Below, piece by piece: positions 52,612 through 60,960 of a DNA stretch of 64,000 nt. A program made the translations under genes and the position numbers. Under the pieces are notes generated by a model. That model saw nothing but the letters and a program-made list of their open reading frames with translations. It was not told the DNA's origin and did not search any database. The DNA lies in assembly GCA_910578975.1 (NCBI GenBank), contig CAJTRZ010000010.1, positions 1 to 64,000 on the forward strand, read 5' to 3'. The stretch is from an uncultured Eubacterium sp. (lineage in GTDB: Bacteria; Bacillota; Clostridia; Lachnospirales; Lachnospiraceae). Position 1 is the stretch's first letter. Every line of letters begins with the position of its first letter.

Positions 52612-54018
52612 ATGAAAAAGGGAATTAATTTACGTAATATTGATTTATTTAGTTTGTTAAGAGATTTAATAAAGGGTTTGTGGATTGTGATAATAGTAAC
52701 AGTGATGGGGACTATTGTTACCCATGCTTATATAAAATCCAGTTTTGTTCCTCAATACACAAGTTCATCGATATATGTAGTTACACCAAAGCAGAGTACG
52801 GGGTATGTTTATACAAATAAACGTCTCGCACAAAGTGTTATAACAGTTTTTCAGAATTTATTAAATTCAGATATCATGAAAAACAGGATAAAGAGCGATT
52901 TACATTTGAAGGATTTGGATATAACAATGTCTGTTTCTTTAATAGAGGAGACAAACCTTATGAAAGTATTGGTGACAACAGGTGATCCAATTATTTCCTT
53001 TCGGGCTATTCAGGTAATTATGGACAATTATTCTGAATTGTCAGGGTATCTTACTTCGGATGCAGTTTTCGATCGTTTAGAGGCTCCAAGTGTTGCTACA
53101 CATCCTGATAATTCCTTAACACCAAGAAAAAAATCTATTACCATGGGAATAATTTGTGGTTTTGTTACAATATTACTTTTGGCAGCCATCAGTATTATGA
53201 GAAGAACGATCAAGACCGAAGCAGCTGTAGAAGAACAGTTAGAGACAAATTTATTAGGAACTATTTACCATGAAAGAAAAAATCGTACGGTAAAGGCGAA
53301 AATTGTTCAAAGTGTAAAGGCACTTTTAATTACCAGCCCAATTATAACAACAAAATTTATAGAATCAATTAACAATATTAGAATCAGAATAGAATATGAG
53401 AATGAAAGAAATCATGATAAAAACACAATTTTGATATCCAGTGTTTGTGAAAATGAGGGAAAGTCTACGGTTGCTTTAAACATAGCATTGTCATTGGCAA
53501 GAGAAGGTAAAAAAGTTATTGTTATTGATGCGGATATGAGAAAGCCGGCAATGTATAAGATGTTAGATATTCCAAAAACAGAAGTGGTGGATATGATTAA
53601 ACTTCTTCAGGGTGAGTGTGGATTAGATGAAGTTATGTATCATGATGATATAGGAATCGATTTGATTATGCCGATAAAAGGACATTCGAGTACCTATGAA
53701 TTTATGAAATCAGGAGCTATGAAAGATCTTGTGAAGAAATGTAAAAGAATGGCTGACTATGTAATTATTGATACACCGCCAATGTCCATGGTATCAGACA
53801 CTGAGGCATTAGCAGATTTAGTTGATTTGTCGCTTTTGGTTATCCGGCAGGATTTTTCGTATGAAAGGGATATTCTTAATTGCATCAATATCATGAATGA
53901 TGCAAAATGTAAATTTTTGGGATGTGTTTTAAATGATTATAAGGTTTTAAAGATGAAAGATAAAAATAGCGTATTTCATATGTTAGAGGAAAGGGTGGTA
54001 GAAGTTTATGACGAATAG
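52612..54018 (+). CDS. Wzz/CpsC-CpsD fusion: chain-length regulator and BY-kinase (copy 1, no tyrosine tail)
   Basis: This 468-residue protein has two membrane helices (about 20-40 and 176-196) around an external Wzz domain, then a cytoplasmic BY-kinase domain: Walker A with ENEGKST (Lys284), Walker A' VIVIDADMRKP and Walker B YVIIDTPP. The C-terminus (EERVVEVYDE) has a single tyrosine and lacks the usual tyrosine cluster. It may act with the next protein as a mixed ring in which only one partner carries the cluster. It overlaps that gene by 11 bases. Confidence 0.88.
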   Translation: MKKGINLRNIDLFSLLRDLIKGLWIVIIVTVMGTIVTHAYIKSSFVPQYTSSSIYVVTPKQSTGYVYTNKRLAQSVITVFQNLLNSDIMKNRIKSDLHLKDLDITMSVSLIEETNLMKVLVTTGDPIISFRAIQVIMDNYSELSGYLTSDAVFDRLEAPSVATHPDNSLTPRKKSITMGIICGFVTILLLAAISIMRRTIKTEAAVEEQLETNLLGTIYHERKNRTVKAKIVQSVKALLITSPIITTKFIESINNIRIRIEYENERNHDKNTILISSVCENEGKSTVALNIALSLAREGKKVIVIDADMRKPAMYKMLDIPKTEVVDMIKLLQGECGLDEVMYHDDIGIDLIMPIKGHSSTYEFMKSGAMKDLVKKCKRMADYVIIDTPPMSMVSDTEALADLVDLSLLVIRQDFSYERDILNCINIMNDAKCKFLGCVLNDYKVLKMKDKNSVFHMLEERVVEVYDE

Positions 54019-55705
54019 TTATAATGAACCGGTTGGTAATGGAAAAGAATCTATAAACCTTTCTCAGATTTTTGCTAGTTTTTTGAAAGCATTTAAAAAA
54101 CTATGGTGGATTATGGTAGCGTTTATAATTTTGTTCGCAATTCTAGGATATCAGAATTATAAAAGGCATTATGTTCCAAATTATGAAACGAAGGCAACTT
54201 TTTCTATTACTGCACCACAATATGATGGTTCAGAGGACAAATCTTATACAAACAACAGCCAGTTGGCTTCTATATTAAGTGTAAGCTTTGGTTATTTAAT
54301 AAATAATGAGCTTTTTTATGAAATTATAAAACAGGATCTGGGTGTGAATTATATGCCATCGGTTATAACAGTCTCGGCGGTACCAGATACAAATATATTA
54401 AGCATTGTTGCGTCTGGTTCAGATGCCACTATGAATTATAAGGTAATTCAGTCTGTGTTGAAGAATTATGGAAGTGTAGCAGACTTTGTGATTGGTGACA
54501 CTCAGCTTGATGTATTAGAAGAACCAGTGGTAGTTGATACCCCTTTGAACCCATATAATCCGATGGATTATACAATTATGTTCGCATTAATTGGAATGTT
54601 TATTGGTGTAATTCCAAGTATTGCTTATGCATTCTTTGTAAAGACTATTAGAAATAAAGAGGATGTTGAAAAGCAGTTAAATGTAACTTTTCTCGGAAGT
54701 TTACCAGGCATAATTTTAAATGGTAGGAATAAAAATTTAAAGAATTGTTCTATTCTAAATAAAGAAGTAGGTTTCAGATATTTAGAAGCGATGCGCTCCA
54801 TTAACTCTAGATGTGAAAAAGAGTTAGAAAAAAATGATTATAAGGTCATTCTTGTCACTAGTACATTAGACGGTGAAGGAAAGAGTACTCTTGCACTGAA
54901 TCTTGCTTATTCGCTTTCTAAAAGCCAGAAGAAAGTTATGCTTATAGATGGGGATTTGAGAAAGCCATCTTTGCATAGCATGATTGAACAGAAGATTAAT
55001 AACTATAAAATGGAGGATTTTCTGGAGAAAAGAATTAAAAGCAGTCACGCTATTGTGAATATAGAAGGGACCAGAGTGCTAGCGTTGGCGCCAAGTGAGC
55101 CTTCAAAAGATGTGCCAAAATATCTTAATTCTACACAAATGAAACATTTTATTGAAGAGAGCAGAGATGTAGTAGATTATGTTATTATTGATGCTCCACC
55201 GTGTAGCGAACTGTCTGATGCAGCGATACTGGCAAAATACAGTGATGCTATGGTGTATGTAGTTAAGGAAGACTTTGTAAAAGTAAATAAAATTATTGAT
55301 ACGTTACAGGAGTTTTCTTATACGAGAGTGCCTATCCTTGGTTGTGTTTTGAATAGTACAGAAGGTAAATTAAACCTTGCTTATGGGTATGGTAAGCATT
55401 ATGGATATGGGAAACACTATGGGTATGGTTATCGTAAAGGATATGGAAGCAAATATTATGGCAGATATGGTTATGGTAGTTATGGTGAGTCTTATGGTTC
55501 TTATGGTCATGTATCTGAAAAAGAATTTAGAAATAAAGAACGTAGTGTATCAAAGAAAATTCAGTTAGAAACCACTGAAGAGCAAAGAAAAGCTTTGCAG
55601 GAAGAAAGAGAAGCTTTGTTAGAAGAAGAGAGTAATAAGAAAACAAAAACAGAAGCGGAGAAAAAAGCAGAAATAAATTCTCTTAGTAAAAAAATAGGGA
55701 AATAA
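54008..55705 (+). CDS. Wzz/CpsC-CpsD fusion: chain-length regulator and BY-kinase (copy 2, long Gly/Tyr-rich tail)
   Basis: This 565-residue protein has the same layout as the previous one: membrane helices at about 30-50 and 190-212, Walker A DGEGKST (Lys292), Walker A' VMLIDGDLRKP and Walker B YVIIDAPP. From about residue 458 to 502 a tail of YGYGKH-like units has 15 tyrosines in some 43 residues, followed by a charged helical segment. The tail is the likely autophosphorylation site and controls ring assembly and polymer length. BY-kinase tails more often hold four to seven tyrosines. Confidence 0.9.
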   Translation: MTNSYNEPVGNGKESINLSQIFASFLKAFKKLWWIMVAFIILFAILGYQNYKRHYVPNYETKATFSITAPQYDGSEDKSYTNNSQLASILSVSFGYLINNELFYEIIKQDLGVNYMPSVITVSAVPDTNILSIVASGSDATMNYKVIQSVLKNYGSVADFVIGDTQLDVLEEPVVVDTPLNPYNPMDYTIMFALIGMFIGVIPSIAYAFFVKTIRNKEDVEKQLNVTFLGSLPGIILNGRNKNLKNCSILNKEVGFRYLEAMRSINSRCEKELEKNDYKVILVTSTLDGEGKSTLALNLAYSLSKSQKKVMLIDGDLRKPSLHSMIEQKINNYKMEDFLEKRIKSSHAIVNIEGTRVLALAPSEPSKDVPKYLNSTQMKHFIEESRDVVDYVIIDAPPCSELSDAAILAKYSDAMVYVVKEDFVKVNKIIDTLQEFSYTRVPILGCVLNSTEGKLNLAYGYGKHYGYGKHYGYGYRKGYGSKYYGRYGYGSYGESYGSYGHVSEKEFRNKERSVSKKIQLETTEEQRKALQEEREALLEEESNKKTKTEAEKKAEINSLSKKIGK

Positions 55706-55711
55706 ATAATG

Positions 55712-55746
55712 AAAGGAAGTTACGTCAGTTAACGGAACTTCCTTTT
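55712..55746. terminator. Terminator at the 3' end of the polysaccharide locus
   Basis: AAAGGAAGTT (55712-55721) pairs with AACTTCCTTT (55736-55745), with a further CGT/ACG inside. T-rich sequence follows on the plus strand and A-rich sequence precedes it, so it may also act for the convergent minus gene ending at 55763. Confidence 0.85.
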
Positions 55747-55762
55747 ATTTTATATACGAATT

Positions 55763-56932
55763 TTAATTTAATCCGCATATATGAAATATTTTTTCAGTTT
55801 TAGAAATATTTGATTCTGTAATGGAGGCCATATGGTGGATACTTTGTTTCGTCTTTTTATTATAATTCAATAAACGGGTAAAATTTAATCGTATCCAATA
55901 TAGAGGTAAAAAGCATTTGTGCTTTTTTAAAAATTCACCATAATAGTTTATCATTATTGTACTATTAGGAAAAAGTTTCTTACGAAAAGAGAGTTTATGA
56001 TCTCCTCTCGTAATAATATGATTTGTTTCTTGTTGTTTTTTACTGCCAAAGGCACCACCAGAAAAAATATATTTTGCAACCATCTCTATTTCTTCTCTCG
56101 AAAAATCAGTGATAATTTTGTTATTAAACCAATAATTTACAAGAGTCTGCATAGTTTGATTAAATTTAAATAAGTTTATTTTTTTTAGTTCATTTTCTAC
56201 ATAATTCCAGTCTATTTGTTTAAAACGCTGGTTCATTACATAAATATCCAGAATATGATTCAGTCCAATACCTCCATTTTTAAAATGTTTTGCCATGTGT
56301 ATAATATGGTAAATATAGAAATCTTCTAAATTCATTTGATATTCATTTTGTTCATTCGAACATTTTTCCCAGATATTTTGCAAATATTCATGCCATTCAG
56401 AGTATCCCATATCTATCAGATGAAGTTGCATTTCTATTTTAACATTGTTAATAGGGTTAAAATAGGCAGTATCTTTGGCACCATTCTGCATAATTTTGTA
56501 TCCAAGCTTTTCAAAAATATTATCTAGTGTCTTAAAGTCAGTACCCCGAAATAAAATGTCTATATCACTCATGCGACGCATAAAAGTGTCAGGGTAATAA
56601 TGTTTTATGACACTTCCTTTCAATAAAATAAAATCTATATTCAGTGAATTGAAAACAGATTTAAGACGCTCTAACTCATAAGAACGATTTGCATCTAAGA
56701 CTAAATTTTGTTTATACATCAACATATATGACTCCATATGTTCAATTGTCTGAATATAATCTTTTGGCAGTTTTATAATAGCGAAACATAGAATAGGAAT
56801 AATTTTATGTTTTTTTGCCAGTTGATATATAATATTCCAGTCTATTGTTGTATCTGGAGTTTTTGGATTTTCCATGTTAATTGCACATTTTAATAAATAT
56901 ATAATATAGTTCGTTTCGTTTTGATAATGCAT
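55763..56932 (-). CDS. NTP_transf_5 family nucleotidyltransferase-like protein
   Basis: This 389-residue protein has the FILLKGSVIKHYYPDTFMRRMSDIDIL region (Gly106-Ser107, Asp123, Asp125), the nucleotidyltransferase core of PF14907-type proteins. Helical sequence follows, with HIIHMAKHFKNGGIGLNHILDIY, which is typical of the family. Members occur next to polysaccharide loci and their reaction is unknown. It is convergent with the BY-kinase genes and follows the lrp-like gene in the same direction, but a terminator lies between. Confidence 0.8.
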   Translation of the reverse strand: MHYQNETNYIIYLLKCAINMENPKTPDTTIDWNIIYQLAKKHKIIPILCFAIIKLPKDYIQTIEHMESYMLMYKQNLVLDANRSYELERLKSVFNSLNIDFILLKGSVIKHYYPDTFMRRMSDIDILFRGTDFKTLDNIFEKLGYKIMQNGAKDTAYFNPINNVKIEMQLHLIDMGYSEWHEYLQNIWEKCSNEQNEYQMNLEDFYIYHIIHMAKHFKNGGIGLNHILDIYVMNQRFKQIDWNYVENELKKINLFKFNQTMQTLVNYWFNNKIITDFSREEIEMVAKYIFSGGAFGSKKQQETNHIITRGDHKLSFRKKLFPNSTIMINYYGEFLKKHKCFLPLYWIRLNFTRLLNYNKKTKQSIHHMASITESNISKTEKIFHICGLN

Positions 56933-56953
56933 AATATCTCCCCATAATAGATT

Positions 56954-56998
56954 AAAAAAACGGGAGGTGAACTAGTGAGTTTAGAACAACATCCCGTT
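56954..56998 (-). terminator. Terminator of the Lrp/AsnC gene (minus strand)
   Basis: On the minus strand AACGGGA (56998-56992) pairs with TCCCGTT (56965-56959), then a run of seven T (plus-strand A-run 56954-56960). The 26-base loop contains the smaller AACT/AGTT stem. It lies 11 bases past the regulator's stop. Confidence 0.75.
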
Positions 56999-57008
56999 AA
57001 CATACGAT

Positions 57009-57464
57009 TTATTTATCTTTTGGCATAGGAATGCCACGATGTTCTACTGAAGTAGAGAAAACAATCTGTGTTTTAGTACTTCCAAAGGTCTGAAGGTCAC
57101 CAATAAAGTGATCCAGTTCTTCTGTGCTTTTAAACATTACTTCTATTAACATTGCGTAATCTCCAGTGACACAATTACACTCAACAACGTTTGTACATTC
57201 TTTTATGTATGGATAAAAGTCTTTTTTCTGGTCAGGATTTACTTCGAGGTTAATAAAAGCTTTAATATGATAACCTAACTCTGCAGGATTGACCTTTGCA
57301 GTATAGCCTGTAATTATTCCAGCCTGTTCCAGACGTTCAATACGTGCCGAAACAGCGGGAGATGATAAAAATACCTGACTTGCTATTGATTTTAAGGGGG
57401 TGCGGGCATTGTCATGAAGTAATTTGATAATTTGTTCATCAATATGATCTAATTCGTGTCTCAT
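57009..57464 (-). CDS. Lrp/AsnC family transcriptional regulator
   Basis: This 151-residue protein has an N-terminal winged HTH (LDHIDEQIIKLLHDNARTPL, then VFLSSPAVSARIERLEQAGIITGY) and a C-terminal RAM ligand domain (VNLEVNPDQKKDFYPYIKE, CNCVTGDYAMLIEV). Such proteins sense amino acids or similar ligands and form octameric rings. It is divergent from hppA across 306 bases with palindromic and promoter sequences, so it may regulate itself, hppA or both. Autoregulation is common in this family. Confidence 0.92.
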   Translation of the reverse strand: MRHELDHIDEQIIKLLHDNARTPLKSIASQVFLSSPAVSARIERLEQAGIITGYTAKVNPAELGYHIKAFINLEVNPDQKKDFYPYIKECTNVVECNCVTGDYAMLIEVMFKSTEELDHFIGDLQTFGSTKTQIVFSTSVEHRGIPMPKDK

Positions 57465-57508
57465 AATAGTACTCCTTTCGTATATTTTTCAGTCAAATTT
57501 AATTTTAT

Positions 57509-57542
57509 AAAGTAAATACTTTACAAATATGCATTCATTATA
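57509..57542 (-). promoter_or_regulatory. Extended -10 promoter and palindrome upstream of lrp-like gene
   Basis: On the minus strand TGC-TATAAT (TATAAT at 57542-57537) is an extended -10 without a clear -35. Between it and the gene, AAAGTA-AA-TACTTT (57509-57522) is a palindrome that could be an Lrp operator. The divergent gap 57465-57770 has no other gene. Confidence 0.5.
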
Positions 57543-57676
57543 GCACACACTTAAAAAATATAAAATATTTTTATGCAGATATTGAACGAAATGAATTTTT
57601 TGTTCTAAAAAGTAAAAAATATATTTTATTTCAATATAACAAAAGCTTGTAATATATTAACAATAATGGTAAGGTA

Positions 57677-57704
57677 TTGAAAAAATATAATACTTTGTTA
57701 TAAT
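57677..57704 (+). promoter_or_regulatory. Promoter of hppA
   Basis: TTGAAA (57677-57682), 16 bases, TATAAT (57699-57704), with TG one base before (extended -10). The start would be near 57711 and the leader about 60 bases, ending in GAAAGGAG before the ATG. It is the strongest promoter match in the window. Confidence 0.65.
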
Positions 57705-57770
57705 TTTAACAAATAAATCATACTTTTTTAAAAGAGAAGTTGTTTTACAGGGAATTGAAAGGAGATAAGA

Positions 57771-59819
57771 ATGGAGAATTTAATTTATTTAGCTCCGGTA
57801 GCAGGAATTATTGCTGTTATTTTTGCATTATTAAAAACTGTAAAAATAAACAGGTGTGATGCAGGAAACGAAAAGATGAAAGAAATAGCCGGAGCGATTG
57901 CAGAAGGAGCAAGAGCATTTCTATTTGCAGAGTATAGGATACTGATTGTATTTGTCATTGTACTTTTTGTAATTTTGGGATTTGGAATTGACTGGCTCAC
58001 TGCTGTCTGTTTTATTGCAGGTGCAGTGTTGTCTACATTGGCAGGATATGTTGGAATGAATGTTGCAACAAAGGCAAATGTACGCACAGCAAATGCTGCA
58101 AAAGAAAAAGGAATGAACAAAGCTCTTTCGATTGCGTTTTCTGGTGGAGCAGTTATGGGACTCTGCGTTGTAGGATTCGGTATTCTTGGGCTGAGCGTAA
58201 TATTAATTATTGTAATGCATACTACAGGATTTACAGAAGAAGCTGTAAGCATTCTTACCGGATTTAGTCTGGGTGCTTCATCCATTGCTCTTTTTGCAAG
58301 AGTAGGTGGAGGTATCTATACGAAAGCTGCAGATGTAGGGGCTGATCTGGTAGGTAAAGTTGAGGCAGGGATACCGGAGGACGACCCGCGTAACCCAGCT
58401 GTTATCGCAGATAATGTAGGCGATAATGTGGGTGATGTTGCCGGAATGGGTGCGGATCTTTTTGAGAGTTATGTGGGTGCCTTAGTTTCTGTTGTAACTT
58501 TAGCAGTGGCATCTTTGGCAGCAGGTGATGATGATTTTGGAATGGAACGTATTATTTTTCCTATAGTTATGGCTGCTGTTGGTGTATTAGCATCTGTAAT
58601 CGCTACATTTTTTGTCCGTGGGAAAAAAGGCAGTGATCCACAGAGAGCATTAAATATTGGAGAATATACTGCGACAGCAATAGAAATCATTGCTTCTGCT
58701 GCATTAAGTTACTGGCTATTTGGACAGTTCAGGGCTTTTCTGGCAGTACTGGCAGGTTTGATTGTAGGTACAGCTATTGGTAAGGTTACAGAGATATACA
58801 CATCGGAAAAGTATAAGAGCGTGAAACAGATTGCGGACAGTTCCCAGACAGGTTCTGCTACGAATATTATTAGTGGTCTATCTGTGGGTATGAAGTCGAC
58901 AGCAATTCCAATTCTGTTTATTGTGGCAGGTGTTCTTGTGTCTTATGCGTTCCTTGGAATGTATGGAATTGCCCTTGCAGCAGTCGGTATGTTATCGACA
59001 ACAGGTATGACAATTGCAGTTGATGCTTATGGTCCTATTGCTGATAATGCAGGTGGTATTGCAGAGATGTCAGGGCTGGATGAGAGTGTCAGGGATATTA
59101 CGGATAAATTAGATGCAGTCGGGAATACAACGGCTGCAATCGGAAAGGGATTTGCGATTGGTTCTGCAGCCCTTACGGCACTGTCTCTGTTTGTTTCCTA
59201 TGCTCAGGTTGCAAAACTTCCAAGTATTAATATATTATCTGCTTCTGTAGTCGTTGGACTGTTAATTGGCGGAATGCTTCCGTTTATGTTTTCAGCACTT
59301 ACAATGAGTTCTGTGGGAAAAGCTGCAAACAAAATGATTGAGGAAGTTCGTCGTCAGTTCGCAGAAGATAAAGGAATACTTGAAGGTACATCAAAGCCGG
59401 ATTATAAGTCATGTGTAGGTATCTCGACACAGGCGGCTCTTCATGAGATGATTGTGCCAGGAGTTATGGCAGTAGTTACACCACTGGCGGTAGGATATCT
59501 TCTAGGAGCTGCTGCGTTAGGTGGAATGTTATGTGGAGCATTGGTGTGTGGTGTTATGATGGCAGTTTTTATGGCAAACTCAGGTGGAGCATGGGATAAT
59601 GCCAAGAAATATATTGAAGGTGGATTTGCCGGAGGAAAAGGCAGTGAGGCACATAAAGCAGCAGTGGTAGGGGATACTGTAGGTGATCCGTTTAAAGATA
59701 CTTCTGGACCATCAATTAATATTCTGATTAAATTGATGACAATTGTTTCACTGGTATTTGCGATGACATTTCCGGTACAGGGATATTTGACACAGTTATA
59801 TTATTATTTGTTTAAGTAA
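57771..59819 (+). CDS. hppA: K+-stimulated pyrophosphate-energised ion pump (membrane pyrophosphatase)
   Basis: This 682-residue protein with about sixteen membrane helices hydrolyses pyrophosphate to pump Na+ or H+. The substrate region DVGADLVGKVEAGIPEDDPR and NPAVIADNVGDNVGDVAG is intact, as is the second acidic cluster GDTVGDPFKDTSGPS near the C-terminus. GNTTAAIGKG (residues 451-460) has Ala where K+-independent enzymes have Lys, so this is the K+-dependent type, often a sodium pump in anaerobes. It is a single gene between its own promoter and terminator. Confidence 0.95.
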   Translation: MENLIYLAPVAGIIAVIFALLKTVKINRCDAGNEKMKEIAGAIAEGARAFLFAEYRILIVFVIVLFVILGFGIDWLTAVCFIAGAVLSTLAGYVGMNVATKANVRTANAAKEKGMNKALSIAFSGGAVMGLCVVGFGILGLSVILIIVMHTTGFTEEAVSILTGFSLGASSIALFARVGGGIYTKAADVGADLVGKVEAGIPEDDPRNPAVIADNVGDNVGDVAGMGADLFESYVGALVSVVTLAVASLAAGDDDFGMERIIFPIVMAAVGVLASVIATFFVRGKKGSDPQRALNIGEYTATAIEIIASAALSYWLFGQFRAFLAVLAGLIVGTAIGKVTEIYTSEKYKSVKQIADSSQTGSATNIISGLSVGMKSTAIPILFIVAGVLVSYAFLGMYGIALAAVGMLSTTGMTIAVDAYGPIADNAGGIAEMSGLDESVRDITDKLDAVGNTTAAIGKGFAIGSAALTALSLFVSYAQVAKLPSINILSASVVVGLLIGGMLPFMFSALTMSSVGKAANKMIEEVRRQFAEDKGILEGTSKPDYKSCVGISTQAALHEMIVPGVMAVVTPLAVGYLLGAAALGGMLCGALVCGVMMAVFMANSGGAWDNAKKYIEGGFAGGKGSEAHKAAVVGDTVGDPFKDTSGPSINILIKLMTIVSLVFAMTFPVQGYLTQLYYYLFK

Positions 59820-59848
59820 TAAACTTTTGAAAAAGGCAGAATATTTGT

Positions 59849-59895
59849 AGCGTTTACATTGTGTAAGAGAATAATATTTTTGTGATTCTCACGCT
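59849..59895. other. Imperfect hairpin after hppA
   Basis: AGCGT (59849-59853) and ACGCT (59891-59895) close a structure that contains GAGAAT/ATTCTC (59867-59872, 59885-59890), with an unpaired stretch on the 5' side only. It precedes the true terminator by about 60 bases and may protect the mRNA end. A smaller GGTTGT/ACAGCC hairpin lies between them. Confidence 0.3.
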
Positions 59896-59956
59896 TAATA
59901 TCGCTATTTGTTTAAATATATAGTAATGGGTTGTCGGAGAACAGCCAGTTCTGAAT

Positions 59957-60001
59957 AAGATAGGGAATGAATTATGTAATCCATTCCCTATCTTAATTTT
60001 T
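59957..60001 (+). terminator. Rho-independent terminator of hppA
   Basis: AAGATAGGGAATG (59957-59969) pairs perfectly with CATTCCCTATCTT (59982-59994), 13 bp around a 12-base loop, followed by AATTTTTC. The rest of the 486-base gap 59820-60305 is AT-rich and holds the next promoter, with no gene. Confidence 0.9.
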
Positions 60002-60248
60002 CTAAAAGGTAGAGTGAAAGCATTCTATACCTTTCCATAAAAACTTACATATATAAAGTATTATTGTTTAAGTTTTTAGATGTATTTTCAACATTCTATT
60101 CCATTTTATTATCCCGATTTACATATATTAGTTCTTATTTTTTTATTCAGTTTTATATGTTTACAGATTGTGAGTTGTTTTGTTAAAGTTATAAAAAATG
60201 ACCACTTCCTTAGACATGCGGATTAACATCAATAGTCAATAATACAAT

Positions 60249-60277
60249 TTGGACACATCTGTGTGTTAAATTATAGA
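60249..60277 (+). promoter_or_regulatory. Promoter of the two-component operon with palindromic spacer
   Basis: TTGGAC (60249-60254), 17 bases, TATAGA (60272-60277). The palindrome ACACA-TC-TGTGT (60253-60264) overlaps the -35 and spacer and could be a regulator site. The start would be near 60284, giving a leader of about 22 bases. Confidence 0.5.
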
Positions 60278-60305
60278 CATTTAAAAATATTGAGGAGAAA
60301 TATAC

Positions 60306-60959
60306 ATGGTAAAGATATTAATTGTTGAGGATGATGATGCCATTGCAAATTTAATCTATAAAAGCCTGATAGATGAAGGATATCATTGCAAATGTGCGTT
60401 TGATGGAGTACAGGGCTCAGATTATATTGAGAAAGAAAAATTTGATTTAGTTCTTCTTGACATTATGCTTCCTAAAGTGCATGGTTATGAGCTGCTCGAG
60501 TATCTAAAGCCAACAAATACACCGGTTATTTTTATTACTGCAAAGGGAAGTCTTGAGGATAAAATTAAAGGATTGAAATTAGGGGCAGAAGATTATATTG
60601 TTAAGCCTTTTCAAGTAGGGGAATTACTGGCAAGGGTAGAGGTTGTGTTACGCAGATATGATAAAGGTGCAAAACAGATAGTTATTGGAAACGTAAGTAT
60701 AGATATGGCTTCAAGGCAGGTATTTCAAAATGGAAAGGCCATAGAACTTACGATGAAAGAGTATGATTTGCTTTTAGAATTGGTAAGAAATAAAAATATA
60801 GCATTATATAGAGAGCAACTTTATGAGAAGGTCTGGAATGAGCCGTTTACAGGAGAAACCAGAACCTTAGATTCACATATTCAGCGAATTAGAAGAAAAC
60901 TTCACTGGGATGATAAAATAAAGACGGTATTTCGCATTGGTTACAGATTGGAGGATTAA
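60306..60959 (+). CDS. OmpR/PhoB-family response regulator
   Basis: This 217-residue protein has a receiver domain (1-115) with the acidic pocket EDDD at residues 8-11, phosphoacceptor Asp52 in LLDIMLPKVHG, the Thr/Ser switch in VIFITAKG and the conserved Lys in YIVKPF. A winged-helix DNA-binding domain follows (about 125-217: ELTMKEYDLLLELVRNKN, TRTLDSHIQRIRRKL, FRIGYRLED). It is the first gene of a three-gene operon and the partner kinase starts one base after its stop. Targets are unknown. Confidence 0.93.
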   Translation: MVKILIVEDDDAIANLIYKSLIDEGYHCKCAFDGVQGSDYIEKEKFDLVLLDIMLPKVHGYELLEYLKPTNTPVIFITAKGSLEDKIKGLKLGAEDYIVKPFQVGELLARVEVVLRRYDKGAKQIVIGNVSIDMASRQVFQNGKAIELTMKEYDLLLELVRNKNIALYREQLYEKVWNEPFTGETRTLDSHIQRIRRKLHWDDKIKTVFRIGYRLED

Positions 60960-60960
60960 C

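Noticed and set aside
55380..55515. Short repeats in the BY-kinase tail considered as a CRISPR-like or VNTR array
   Set aside because: The DNA units are degenerate and encode a Gly/Tyr-rich tail; there are no regular spacers.
2787..55705. Recent import of the locus by a mobile element
   Set aside because: No transposase, integrase, terminal repeats or tRNA site was found at either end; composition looks similar to the flanks by eye.
57785..58285. A 166-codon minus-strand frame inside hppA
   Set aside because: Shadow of hppA codon use (Ala/Thr/Pro-rich) with no independent support.
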